Shown: positions 17,379 to 26,021 of the stretch, in pieces | Layout: every line of letters starts with the position of its first letter | Numbering within the stretch: the stretch's first letter is position 1 | Notes under the pieces: model-generated | Seen by the model: the letters and a program-made list of their open reading frames with translations, nothing else | Told to the model about the DNA's origin: nothing | Databases searched by the model: none | Assembly (NCBI GenBank): GCA_020060775.1 | Contig: JAGUZN010000195.1 | Span: 1-54,393, forward strand | Direction: 5' to 3' | DNA: 54,393 bases | Source: Armatimonadota bacterium | GTDB lineage: Bacteria; Armatimonadota; Hebobacteria; CAIYQO01 | Position numbers and translations under genes: made by a program

Positions 17379-18434
17379 ATGACTTGCGACCTCTCCGCAC
17401 GTATCGAACGCTGGCGCGTGCTGTACGACCGGGAATCGAAGACCCGCTTCCTGTTCACCATAGCGCTGCCGCCTGAGGAGCCGCGCCCGTTGTTCTGGCC
17501 GTCGCTGCGGCGCGAACGCGTGGCGTGGGCGTGGAATCAATATCAGCGCCAGTGTGAGCGGATGGCGTGGCTGGATGACGACAGCCTCCCCTACCTGGAC
17601 ATGCGGACCGGCACCGAGATCTTCGCCGAGGCCTTCGGCTGTGCCGTGCATCGCCCCGAGGACAACATGCCCTTCGCCCACCCCCTGATCACGAGCGCCC
17701 GCGACGTCGCCCGGCTGCGCGTGCCGGAATTGCGCGACACCCCGCTCATGTACCTCTTTGAGATGGCCGACGAGTTGCGCGAGCGCGCGGGCGAAGATGC
17801 GCTGGTTAAAATGGTGGATGTGCAGAGTCCCCTGGACATCGCCGCCCTCATCTGGGATAAGAACGACTTCTACTGCGCCTTCGTGGAGGAGCCGGAGGCC
17901 GTGAAGGCGCTGGCGGAGATGGTCGCCCAATTACTGACCGCCTTCCTCGACGCCTGGTTCGCGCGCTATGGCCGCGCGCATATCGCCCACTACCCGTCAT
18001 ACTACATGCCCGACGGCCTCACGCTCTCCGAAGACGAGGTGGGCGTGGTCAATGCCGACATCTTCGCGGAATTCTTCCTGCCGGAACTGGAACGGCTCTC
18101 CCTGCGCTATGGCGCGCTGGGCATGCATTGTTGCGCACATGCCCGGCATCAGTGGCAGCAATTCCTGCGCATCCCCAACTTGCGCGTATTGAATCTGGTG
18201 CAGCACCCCGAGGTCATCGCGGCGGCCTATCCCTTCTTCGCCGCGAGTACGGTGCAAATGCACACCTGCTACTACGGCGAGGGCGACCCCTGGACCTGGC
18301 CCGCCCAGCTCCCCGCCGACGCCCGCGTCATCATCGACGTCCCCGCCGACACCCCGCAGCAAGCCCGCACCCTGGCCGCCCGCCTGCGCGAAGCATGCGA
18401 GTCAGCAGAAGGGAATCAGCGCGAAACGGCGTGA
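17379..18434 (+). CDS. Uroporphyrinogen decarboxylase-like (URO-D superfamily) protein
   Basis: The 351-residue TIM-barrel protein belongs to the URO-D/MtaA/CmuA superfamily. GMHCCAHARHQW near residue 250 resembles the zinc-ligand region of corrinoid methyltransferases of this group, and LVQHPEV plus CYYGEGDPW follow. The length fits the family, but the N-terminal Arg-rich substrate signature of genuine heme-pathway UroD is absent, so it is not hemE. GGGAG precedes the ATG at 17379, which is preferred over upstream in-frame codons. Control by the divergent AraC regulator suggests a role in one-carbon or sugar-related catabolism rather than heme synthesis. The substrate is unknown. Confidence 0.8.
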   Translation: MTCDLSARIERWRVLYDRESKTRFLFTIALPPEEPRPLFWPSLRRERVAWAWNQYQRQCERMAWLDDDSLPYLDMRTGTEIFAEAFGCAVHRPEDNMPFAHPLITSARDVARLRVPELRDTPLMYLFEMADELRERAGEDALVKMVDVQSPLDIAALIWDKNDFYCAFVEEPEAVKALAEMVAQLLTAFLDAWFARYGRAHIAHYPSYYMPDGLTLSEDEVGVVNADIFAEFFLPELERLSLRYGALGMHCCAHARHQWQQFLRIPNLRVLNLVQHPEVIAAAYPFFAASTVQMHTCYYGEGDPWTWPAQLPADARVIIDVPADTPQQARTLAARLREACESAEGNQRETA

Positions 18435-18758
18435 CAACATGCGGACAAATACCTGCGTCACGGACGACCGATCAAACGTCATGCTGGTGACGCCTGTGCC
18501 CTGCTCACGTTTCGCGCGATGAATTTGTGTGACTGCTTCGATCTTCACTACGCTTTCCATGATAGGCCAATAGTTGCAGGAGGACGGTCGTCGAAGAGTA
18601 TATGATTAGCCCAGTAGAAAGATATAATCCGAAAAGAGCAATCCCATGCTTTTTGCCCAGTTCGACACTGAACTCGTAATAGTAATCGGTCATACCCCAC
18701 ACCCCTTTACAAACTGCACAATAATGCAGAACACGTCCATGTAAGGTGAAATATGTGA
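18435..18758. other. Spacer before the AT-rich island
   Basis: Composition shifts to AT-rich here. Apart from one small doubtful open frame on the minus strand (18505-18693) I see no gene, terminator or RNA. Confidence 0.5.
18505..18693 (-). CDS. Possible small membrane protein (doubtful)
   Basis: A 62-residue frame starts MTDYYYEFSVELGKKHG and has one hydrophobic segment (IALFGLYLSTGLIIYSSTTVLLQLL) and a charged tail. A purine-rich GGGGTGTGGGGT lies before the ATG. It sits in the AT-rich island and could be a genuine small protein, a remnant or chance. No family is recognised. Confidence 0.25.
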   Translation of the reverse strand: MTDYYYEFSVELGKKHGIALFGLYLSTGLIIYSSTTVLLQLLAYHGKRSEDRSSHTNSSRET

Positions 18759-18831
18759 CCTCCGGTGTCACCTATTTTGTTCCTTGCTCTGCCGGCGCGT
18801 GTCGCGGTCGGACCACCGGTTGAGCCTGCAG
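18759..18831 (+). repeat. 73-bp direct repeat, left copy
   Basis: It matches 20547-20619 with two mismatches and begins CCTCCGGTGTCACCTATTTT. The two copies bracket the DUF1963 gene. Its right part (GGTCGGACCACCGG) resembles the beginning of the 49-bp dispersed repeats at 8293 and 53985. Confidence 0.85.
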
Positions 18832-19033
18832 GCAGGCATGTCAACAGCACGGTCTAGAAGCCCACCTCGGTCGCGCCCCGGGTCTGCCCCGCCTCATAAC
18901 GGCAGCAGAGAACCGCGCCGCCCACTCTGCCTCGACACAGGACTACAAAACCTGTCCCTGCATTGAACATACTGACCGTCAAATACATAACTCATAACAA
19001 GTAGTACTATTGGCTATGGGGGAATTATCACAG
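18832..19033. other. Spacer, GC-rich remnant then AT-rich
   Basis: About 130 bases of GC-rich sequence continue from the repeat, then composition turns AT-rich at about 18960, just before the 3' end of the DUF1963 gene. No gene is seen. Confidence 0.4.
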
Positions 19034-20476
19034 CTACATTCTTGTAATTCTGATGGAAATAACACCTTTGAAATTCTTTGCATGCAAATCATCTCTTCGT
19101 ATATAGAAGTACAAGTAATTACACCAATACATCGGTGCGATTCCTTCACTTGGACAAAACTGAAGGAGCAATACGTACTCATCTTCTAATCTCGTAATTT
19201 CAACGGGTAAATCACCTTCGCAAACCCTTGAGAATGGATGATCATGCAGTGGGTTTGGGTGGCCGAACATCTGAATGGACTTATTTGAATACAAATCCGA
19301 ATACTTATCGAAATACTTGCTATATATTTCAATCTCATTACTCCGGCGTTCTGACGGTACAAAAATGGTATCTTCGTGCGGAAGTGTTGTTTGCGATTGG
19401 AAAGTAATTGTACAGGGAGTGATGTAGGTCTCTTCGAGGATGCCAATCGGCAAAGCGTGACGCTGAAGGATGGGCTCGTCATGGTAGTATACAGCGAAGA
19501 GATTAGAGGTAGCGGTACTCACGTACCCCTCTTCTGTAGTACAACCGCTGGCGGAGAAAAAGGAGAGCACTCCTCTTTCCGGCAACAGATCGGAATAACT
19601 GCCACGTATCTCAGAGAGATTAATCTGTGCCAAAAAGCTCATTGGTAAACCATCATATACTGGCCACATAATCGAGTTTGGTAAATCAGGGCATCCTCCT
19701 ATTTTTGACGATCCTACGGGCATTCTGTGATCATCAATTGGTGTGGCAGATAACTGTAATGAATCCTGCACCGCATTTCCGATCTGTGTTTTTCGAGCGC
19801 TGGATAGATTTGAATGCATAATCTCTTCCAGTATGCTCACAACGTCGTTCTTTTCTGGGTGCGAGATATCATTTACTTCCCGATCTCTGTAATCGGTAAA
19901 TATGTAGAGATAGTTATCACTAACAAGCTCTTCGAGTATATGCAAATTATAGAGGAGCACTGCGTTCTTTTCAAACCGCATTCTTGCAGCATTGATGAGG
20001 TCACCGAAGTTAGCATCATCAGCATAACATGAGTGGTATAGCGCCCAAAAACTAACTCTATCATCCGGATTTGCTAATAACTCTGATAGGTGAGTGGTGT
20101 AATTGTGGTGTCTTCTCAATTTCATGTAAGTCGAATGGAGCAAAGACTGCATTGCAATAGGATTATACTCATCAGAAAACGTATTCACCGCAAATTGGGC
20201 ATACTGGCCTAACAGGTCGTCTACGCTTTCAAAGTCAGCATCGAACAACCTATTAAATGAGTAGAGATCTTTTCTATGCTCGATAACATTATTCAACGAA
20301 CTAAGCCAATCTCTATGGTGACTATTAATATATTCTATTAACATTGCAATTTCACCAGCTTCGGTAATCCGATGCATCGAATCATGGAGTCGATGCCAGC
20401 TAATGTAATGTTTGATAAAGTTCGTAAAATTTTGCGTTCGATACAAGTCGAGGTACACTCTCTCAAATAGATTCAT
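19034..20476 (-). CDS. DUF1963 (YwqG-like) domain protein in AT-rich island
   Basis: The 480-residue protein has a C-terminal DUF1963 domain from about residue 250 to the end: SKIGGCPDLPNSIMWP, then PMSFLAQINLSEI, then LPERGVLSFF, then the C-terminal VLLLQFCPSE strand. The N-terminal 240 residues are helical and unrecognised. DUF1963 proteins have no firm biochemical role and often occur in accessory or polymorphic-toxin-immunity settings. The gene is clearly richer in A/T than its neighbours and uses codons such as AAT, ATA and TTA. It lies between two 73-bp direct repeats, so recent acquisition is likely. AGGAGG lies 5 bases before the ATG. Confidence 0.8.
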   Translation of the reverse strand: MNLFERVYLDLYRTQNFTNFIKHYISWHRLHDSMHRITEAGEIAMLIEYINSHHRDWLSSLNNVIEHRKDLYSFNRLFDADFESVDDLLGQYAQFAVNTFSDEYNPIAMQSLLHSTYMKLRRHHNYTTHLSELLANPDDRVSFWALYHSCYADDANFGDLINAARMRFEKNAVLLYNLHILEELVSDNYLYIFTDYRDREVNDISHPEKNDVVSILEEIMHSNLSSARKTQIGNAVQDSLQLSATPIDDHRMPVGSSKIGGCPDLPNSIMWPVYDGLPMSFLAQINLSEIRGSYSDLLPERGVLSFFSASGCTTEEGYVSTATSNLFAVYYHDEPILQRHALPIGILEETYITPCTITFQSQTTLPHEDTIFVPSERRSNEIEIYSKYFDKYSDLYSNKSIQMFGHPNPLHDHPFSRVCEGDLPVEITRLEDEYVLLLQFCPSEGIAPMYWCNYLYFYIRRDDLHAKNFKGVISIRITRM

Positions 20477-20546
20477 TGCATCCTCCTTTGTGCATGCTAT
20501 ATCAGATAATCAAGTACAACAACATCTTCTACAATTACAGGAGCAG

Positions 20547-20619
20547 CCTCCGGTGTCACCTATTTTGTTCCTTGCTCTGCTGGCGCGTGTTGCGGTCGGA
20601 CCACCGGTTGAGCCTGCAG
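20547..20619 (+). repeat. 73-bp direct repeat, right copy
   Basis: It matches 18759-18831 with two mismatches. GC-rich sequence continues to about 20710, up to the 3' end of the ankyrin gene; no gene is seen in it. Confidence 0.85.
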
Positions 20620-20714
20620 CCGGCGACCTGTGGCAGTCTCCAGGACCGCCATCTGCACGGGACTGGCCGGGAGCGGCCCGCGCGGGTGGCCAGTCGAGCA
20701 CGGCGAGCACTACA

Positions 20715-21443
20715 TCAGCGGTCTTTGGATTGCTGTACAATGCGCAGTGAATCAATAATGTCAGTATTTCCACGTTGCTGTGCGATGTCGGATAAGCTCT
20801 TTCCATCTCGAACTCGTACGTTCATGTCCGCACTCCCATCGCAAAGCGCTATTGCCGTATCCAGGTTATTATCAGCCACCGCGTAAAACAGCGGAGTGTA
20901 GCCTCTGTCGTCAGCCGCATTAGGATCTGCACCATTGGCTATCAGTAGTGATACGACCTTCCCGCTTGAACGACTGGCCGCACCATGCAACGGAGTCCCA
21001 CCACGCTTGTTCTTAGCGTTAACATCAGCACGATATTTTATCAACAGCCGCACGAGTTCTGTGACATCGTTGGTGTTTCTACTCCGATCGGATGTCGGCC
21101 AAAAGAGAAGGTGCAAAGGCGTGTCGCCCATATCGATTCGCGTATTCGCGTCAGCACCGGCAGCAAGCAGGATCGCTACCGCATCGACCTTTACGCCAAG
21201 AGCAGCTATGGACAGTGCCGTCCAACCACCATCGATCTCTTCATCTGGATTATGGCCGCGAGCGAGGAGATCATGCAGCAATTTGTTGTCTTCATATTGT
21301 ACAGCATCAAATATGGTTGCGAGATCCCCTTCATTATATAAGATGCATCGATTACAAATTTTCTCAAAGAAAAAAAGTCCTGACACGAGAGTCAGTACAA
21401 CTATTATTGTGATGGCGTTCGATACCGCACTTTTGATTTTCAT
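20715..21443 (-). CDS. Membrane-anchored ankyrin-repeat protein
   Basis: The 242-residue protein has an N-terminal hydrophobic anchor or signal (AITIIVVLTLVSGLFFF) followed by about five ankyrin repeats: GGWTALSIAAL, MGDTPLHLLF, RGGTPLHGAAS and RGYTPLFYAV, with hallmark turns AGADANTR, YRADVNAK and NGADPNAA. It is probably periplasmic or cytoplasmic-membrane bound and mediates protein-protein contacts. The ATG at 21443 is chosen because GGGGTACGG precedes it and the anchor starts directly after. A second, similarly built ankyrin protein occurs at 49785-50729. The 3' end lies close to the right 73-bp repeat. Confidence 0.85.
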   Translation of the reverse strand: MKIKSAVSNAITIIVVLTLVSGLFFFEKICNRCILYNEGDLATIFDAVQYEDNKLLHDLLARGHNPDEEIDGGWTALSIAALGVKVDAVAILLAAGADANTRIDMGDTPLHLLFWPTSDRSRNTNDVTELVRLLIKYRADVNAKNKRGGTPLHGAASRSSGKVVSLLIANGADPNAADDRGYTPLFYAVADNNLDTAIALCDGSADMNVRVRDGKSLSDIAQQRGNTDIIDSLRIVQQSKDR

Positions 21444-22465
21444 AACCGTACCCCAAACACTGCAAAGCACACACTCAACACTTCAGGACTCAACAAGCTT
21501 ACGATGAGTATACCCCCATGCCCCCACCCGTACAAGCGTCCATATCGAAAATGAACAGTACGATCTGGTTGACGCAAGACCTCCCCCTATCTATGAACCC
21601 TGCCACTCTGCAATCTGCAATCTGCAATCTCTACCCCATCCTGCCATCCTTTCATCCTGCGAATCCTGGTTCAGCCAGTTGACCAAACGCCCTCTCTGGT
21701 ATAGAATATATGTTTGATAAACCCGCACCGTGACAACCGCATAGTGCTCGGTGAATCATCCCAGGGAACGACCGCCTGCCGTGAGCGCAGTCGAACGGCC
21801 TGTCATGAGCACAGTCGAATGGCTGTGGCATTCCGCGGTGACGATCCAGGAACCATGCCCGACAACTCATCCCGGGGACCGATCCAGCCCGGTCCCAGCG
21901 GGACCGTTAACAATAGCCCGGTACTTCAGTGCCGGGAACAACGGCCACCTGCGGCCCCGGAGTCCCAGCGGGACGACTGATCCTCTTGCCCCTCCTTCTC
22001 CTCGGGGAGAAGGAGGTCGGGAGGATGAGGGCTCTTCCCCCTCTACCCGTGGGAGAGGGGGATCGAGGGGGTGAGGGAAATTACCACGCCAACATCGCAC
22101 ATCGAACAACCAATATCCAACATCGAATATCGACCAAAAACATTTTTTCGCAAAACAAAGCCAATTTCACGCTCACGACTTAACATAATATAAAAAACAA
22201 ACCCAATTCAAAGCCAAATTGTACCGATAAACAAAGCGATTAGTCAGTCCGCTTTGAGGATGCAACGACATTGGCTCATGTTCATCCGCACATGGCATAG
22301 GAAGACCCCCACCTTCCCCTCCCCCGTTGCGACAGGGGAGGGGAAGGCGCTTTCCGACTCGCGAAACGCCAAACGCCAAACGCGGACTAAACACGGACCG
22401 TGTCGGAGAACACGGCATAACGGGACGACCCACTAACTCAGGCCCGCAGTCTGCCCTGTGCCGCG
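21444..22465. repeat. About 1 kb of intergenic repeats and hairpins
   Basis: No convincing gene is present. Contents, left to right: three tandem CTGCAAT units (21608-21628); a GTCGAACGG-type repeat cluster (21772-21830); GGTCCC-AGC-GGGACC palindromes (21892-21906 and a shorter one at 21962-21974); a CCCGG...CCGGG hairpin (about 21918-21937); an 11-bp perfect stem with a TCGG loop (21991-22016); a second G/C-rich hairpin (about 22036-22060); an AATATCCAACATCGAATATC-type low-complexity stretch (about 22100-22135); and the GC-rich repeat at 22306-22433 listed separately. Confidence 0.6.
22306..22433 (+). repeat. GC-rich dispersed repeat, copy A
   Basis: It holds an 11-bp stem (22314-22324 with 22335-22345), then GCGAAACGCCAAACGC, then ACACGGACCGTGTCGGA, then GACGACCCAC. 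The same modules in the same order occur at 36831-36958, and reversed at 48371-48516. Confidence 0.75.
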
Positions 22466-24904
22466 CTATTCCTCGTCGTCGGAGGACGTTTCGGCCGGTT
22501 TGACGAACGCCTTCACCTTGTTGGCGAGGTCTTCGAGGCGCCACTGCACGGTGCCGTTCACGCTGCCCTGCGGGTAGGTACCGTCTTCCAGGCGCTCGCC
22601 GGCCGGTTGCCCGGTGAGGATCTCGATGCCCTGGTCAATGGTGGCGACGGGGTAGATGTGGAATGTACCGTCGCGCACGGCCTCCACCACGTCCTCGCGC
22701 AGCATGAGGTGCTTGACGTTGCTCTCGGGGATGAGCACGCCCTGGGTGCCGGTGAGGCCGATGGTGCGGCAGACATCGAAGAAGCCCTCGATCTTCTCAT
22801 TGACGCCGCCGATCGCCTGCACCTGCCCGTGCTGATTCACCGACCCGGTGACCGCCAGGTCCTGCCTGATCGGGAAACCGGAGAGGCTGGAGAGCAGCGC
22901 GTATAGCTCCGCCGAGGAGGCGCTGTCGCCCTCGATCTCCTCGTACACCTGCTCGAAGGTGATGCTGGCGGCCAATGCCAGCGGGACGTGCGTGGCGTAT
23001 TTGCCGCCGAGGAAATTGGCGAGGATCAGCGCGCCCTTGTTGTGGATGCGCCCGCCCATCTTCACCTCGCGGTCGATGCTGACCACGCCGGCATTGCCGA
23101 CATGCGTGCGCGCGGTGACGCGGGTGGGTTTACCGAAGGCGTAATCGCCCAGCGAGAGCACGGCCAGGCCATTGATCTGACCGGCCACGCCCCCGGCGGT
23201 GTCGATGAGGATGGTGCCCTCGGTGATCATCTCCCGCAGGATATGCTCGATTTGATTGGAGCGGTAGACCTTTTCGTCGATCGCCTTTTTCACATCCTCG
23301 CCGGTGATAAGGCCATTGCCGTTCTGACTCGCCCAGTAGTTGGACTGGCGGATGAGATCGACGACGTCGCCGAATTTCGTCACCAGCTTCTCGCGATGGG
23401 CGATGAGGCGCGAGCCGTGCTCCACCACCTTGGCGACGCCGGAGGGATCAAAGTGCTTCAGATTCTCTTCGCGGCAGACGTTGGCGATGAAGCGGGCGTA
23501 TTGGTCGGTGGTTTCCGGCGTGCGCTCCATGCGCAGCGAAAAATCCGCCTTCACTTTGAACAGTTCCTGGAACTCCGGGTCGTAGGCGTTGAGCAGGTAG
23601 TAGATGAACGGATCGCCGATGAGGATGACCTTGATGTCAAGCGGAATCGGTTCGGGATCGAGCGTGCGCGTGGCGAAAAGGCCGTAGGCCTCGGCGAGTG
23701 TTTCCATCTCCACCATGTGATTTTTCAACGCGCGCTTCAACCCTTCGTAGGCGAGCGGTTTGACCAGCAGGTCGCGGATGTCGATCATCAGGTAGCCGCC
23801 GTTCGCCTTGTGCAGCAGCCCGCCTTTGATCATCATGAAGTTGGTGACGAGCGTGCCGAACTGCCCCTGGTGCTCGATGCGCCCCACCAGATTGTGGTAG
23901 CTGGGGTTACGCGCGAGGATGGCGGGCGCGCCCTCGGTTTTGCAGTTATCGACGATGAGGTTGACGCGGTACTTGTCAAAGGAGGGCAGTTGCCGCCCCA
24001 TCAGCTGCGCCAGCGGCGACTGCTCGCGCTGCATCTCCTTCACCATGGAGATGCGCTTGAAGTCCTGCACGCTGTCGATGATGTCCTTGCGGATTTCATC
24101 GAGCAGCTTCACCACCGGCTCATGCTCGCGGTAACGTTCTTTCAGCTCATCGATGAGGTGATCGACGGTATAGGCCAGGGCCTTGCGATCCAACTCGAGG
24201 CCGCGTTCACTCGCCTCGCGTTGCAACTGCTGCACCGAGCGCATAGTGTCGCGCAGCTTATGCTCGACATCGTGCCGGTGCTCGTCAAGCTGCTGGCGGG
24301 TCGATTCATCGAGCTGGCGCACCTGGTCAGGGGTGAGCACATCGCCGTCCATTATGGGGGCGATCATCAGGCCCTGCGGCGTTTGCGCCAGCATGAAGCC
24401 GCGTTCGCGCGCGTACTGTTCCAGTTCTTCGAGCAGGGACTGGTGGCGCTGCTGGAGTTCGCCGCCCACCTCTTCCTGCTGGCGGCCGTACTCGGCGCTT
24501 TCGAAGGTGCGGGGGACGACCTCGCCCAACTCGTCGACGAATTTGTCCATGTCCTCCTTCAACCGGCAGCCGGCGCCGGAAGGAAGGCGGAAGGCGCGCG
24601 GGCGATCTTCGTCTTCAAAGTTGTTGACGTACAGCCAGTCATCGGGCACCGGGAGGTCGCGCGACTCGCGCTCGAGAAATTTTTGGATGGTGGTGGTTTT
24701 GCCGGTGCCGGAGGGGCCGAGCGCAAACATGTGGTAACCCGGATTTTTAATGCCGATGCCAAAGGAGATGGCGCGTACGGCACGGTCCTGTCCGATCACC
24801 CCGTCCAGCCCTGGCAGTTCCTCGGTGCTGCGGAAGGTGAACTGTCCTGGGTCGCATGCCTGGCGCACCTGGTCAGCACTCAACTCGGTTATGCCCTTTG
24901 ACAT
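22466..24904 (-). CDS. Lon-family ATP-dependent protease (LonB/YcbZ-like)
   Basis: The 812-residue protein has an AAA+ ATPase part with Walker A GPSGTGKT (63-70) and Walker B-like GGYLMIDIRDL, interrupted by a long coiled-coil/insert region (about 120-290). The C-terminal Lon proteolytic domain has the catalytic dyad S661 (EGDSASSAE) and K704 (GGVNEKIEG). No N-terminal LAN domain or membrane segment is present, so it resembles the soluble YcbZ/LonB-like group rather than classical Lon. It would degrade misfolded or regulatory proteins in the cytoplasm. AGGAGG lies before the ATG. It is divergent from the secreted protein gene at 25158. Confidence 0.92.
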   Translation of the reverse strand: MSKGITELSADQVRQACDPGQFTFRSTEELPGLDGVIGQDRAVRAISFGIGIKNPGYHMFALGPSGTGKTTTIQKFLERESRDLPVPDDWLYVNNFEDEDRPRAFRLPSGAGCRLKEDMDKFVDELGEVVPRTFESAEYGRQQEEVGGELQQRHQSLLEELEQYARERGFMLAQTPQGLMIAPIMDGDVLTPDQVRQLDESTRQQLDEHRHDVEHKLRDTMRSVQQLQREASERGLELDRKALAYTVDHLIDELKERYREHEPVVKLLDEIRKDIIDSVQDFKRISMVKEMQREQSPLAQLMGRQLPSFDKYRVNLIVDNCKTEGAPAILARNPSYHNLVGRIEHQGQFGTLVTNFMMIKGGLLHKANGGYLMIDIRDLLVKPLAYEGLKRALKNHMVEMETLAEAYGLFATRTLDPEPIPLDIKVILIGDPFIYYLLNAYDPEFQELFKVKADFSLRMERTPETTDQYARFIANVCREENLKHFDPSGVAKVVEHGSRLIAHREKLVTKFGDVVDLIRQSNYWASQNGNGLITGEDVKKAIDEKVYRSNQIEHILREMITEGTILIDTAGGVAGQINGLAVLSLGDYAFGKPTRVTARTHVGNAGVVSIDREVKMGGRIHNKGALILANFLGGKYATHVPLALAASITFEQVYEEIEGDSASSAELYALLSSLSGFPIRQDLAVTGSVNQHGQVQAIGGVNEKIEGFFDVCRTIGLTGTQGVLIPESNVKHLMLREDVVEAVRDGTFHIYPVATIDQGIEILTGQPAGERLEDGTYPQGSVNGTVQWRLEDLANKVKAFVKPAETSSDDEE

Positions 24905-25157
24905 CGCATCATCCTCCTGTGCGGTAGCCTGATGGTATTGTAGGCCTCACACATGCCACAGCATGGCCGGGGCCGTCCACAATAGCGGTAGATTCACGGC
25001 TAATGTCGCCATGCCGTACCTGGGGTATGCCGGATAGATGTTGGCGCAATGACCTGCCCGGCGGATATTGGTCGATTGCCGCGACACGGCTTTGCCGAAA
25101 AGATCAGGGTTAATAGAGGAGACCACTGAATTTCACCTCGAGGGAGGAAAGCGAACC

Positions 25158-25934
25158 ATGGCGAGATTCCGTTTTTACGGCATGCTTCTGTTGCTGATGG
25201 CGGCTGTTGGGGTGTGGGCGCAGGCCGACATCCCGCCCGAGCAACCGGAACGCCCGATCTATACCGCCCTGCGCACGGACGTGGCGCCGGTGGTGCGCGA
25301 GGGCCGGACGTTTGTGCCACTGCGCGCCATCGCCGAGCAATTCAACGCGCAGGTCACCTGGCTGCCGGCGACGCGCCAGGTCAGCATCGTCCGACCGAAT
25401 GCTCCGAATATTCGTCTGACGGTCGGTGAACCGACGGCGTTGGTGGGCGATCAGCAGGTCGCGCTGGACGTGGCGCCGTTCATCCGGGATGGACGCACGC
25501 TGGTGCCGCTACGCTTCATCGCCGAGACGTATCAGGTGCCGGTTAGCTACAACCCCACCACGCGGAGTGTGCGGCTGACGCGGGAGAACCGCATTTACGT
25601 CTTGCCGCTGGAAAGCTTGCGTGCGGGCATTTATATCTACGATCCGCAGCCGGGCGAGTTGGTGCGCAACCCGGTGCGCGTGCAGGGGCAGGCGAACGTC
25701 TTTGAGGGCGCGCTCACGGTGGAAGTGCAGGACGATCGCGGCCGCGTGCTGGGCCGCACCATTGCCACCGCGGGCATGGGGGGCTTTTACCCGTTCAGCG
25801 TGCCGATCTATTACAACCTGCCGTCGGAAGACCCGGTGCGGGGGAAGATCGTCGTCTATTCGCAGAACGGCCGGGGGGATGGGCGCATCCTGGCGCGCGA
25901 CGAGGTGGATGTCGTGCTGGCCTCGACGATTTGA
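25158..25934 (+). CDS. Secreted protein with copper-amine-oxidase N-like domains and Gmad2-like Ig domain
   Basis: The 258-residue protein has a signal peptide (FYGMLLLLMAAVGVWAQA). It carries two copies of the stalk-type copper amine oxidase N-terminal motif (VREGRTFVPLRAIAEQF and IRDGRTLVPLRFIAETY). The C-terminal segment (about 150-258) starts YIYDPQPGELVRNPVRVQGQA and ends in an Ig-like Gmad2-type fold. It has no catalytic amine oxidase part, and such proteins are usually surface or peptidoglycan-associated. The ATG at 25158 follows GGGAGGAAAGCGAACC; longer in-frame starts lack a signal-peptide-proximal N terminus. The sugar isomerase-like gene follows 87 bases later on the same strand. 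Confidence 0.82.
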   Translation: MARFRFYGMLLLLMAAVGVWAQADIPPEQPERPIYTALRTDVAPVVREGRTFVPLRAIAEQFNAQVTWLPATRQVSIVRPNAPNIRLTVGEPTALVGDQQVALDVAPFIRDGRTLVPLRFIAETYQVPVSYNPTTRSVRLTRENRIYVLPLESLRAGIYIYDPQPGELVRNPVRVQGQANVFEGALTVEVQDDRGRVLGRTIATAGMGGFYPFSVPIYYNLPSEDPVRGKIVVYSQNGRGDGRILARDEVDVVLASTI

Positions 25935-26021
25935 GCAACACGTGCAACGCCAGCGCCGGGAGGGGTCGCCGCAGCCATGTCGAAAATGCACATTTGTATA
26001 CATCAAAGAAAGGACAAAGGC

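Noticed and set aside
21444-22465. CRISPR or tandem-repeat array in the repeat-rich spacer
   Set aside because: The repeats are unlike each other, unevenly spaced and mostly palindromic; there are no equal spacers and no cas genes.
22988-24901. Long plus-strand frame opposite the Lon-family protease
   Set aside because: The protease on the minus strand has both Walker motifs and the Ser/Lys dyad; the plus frame has none and looks like a GC-codon shadow.
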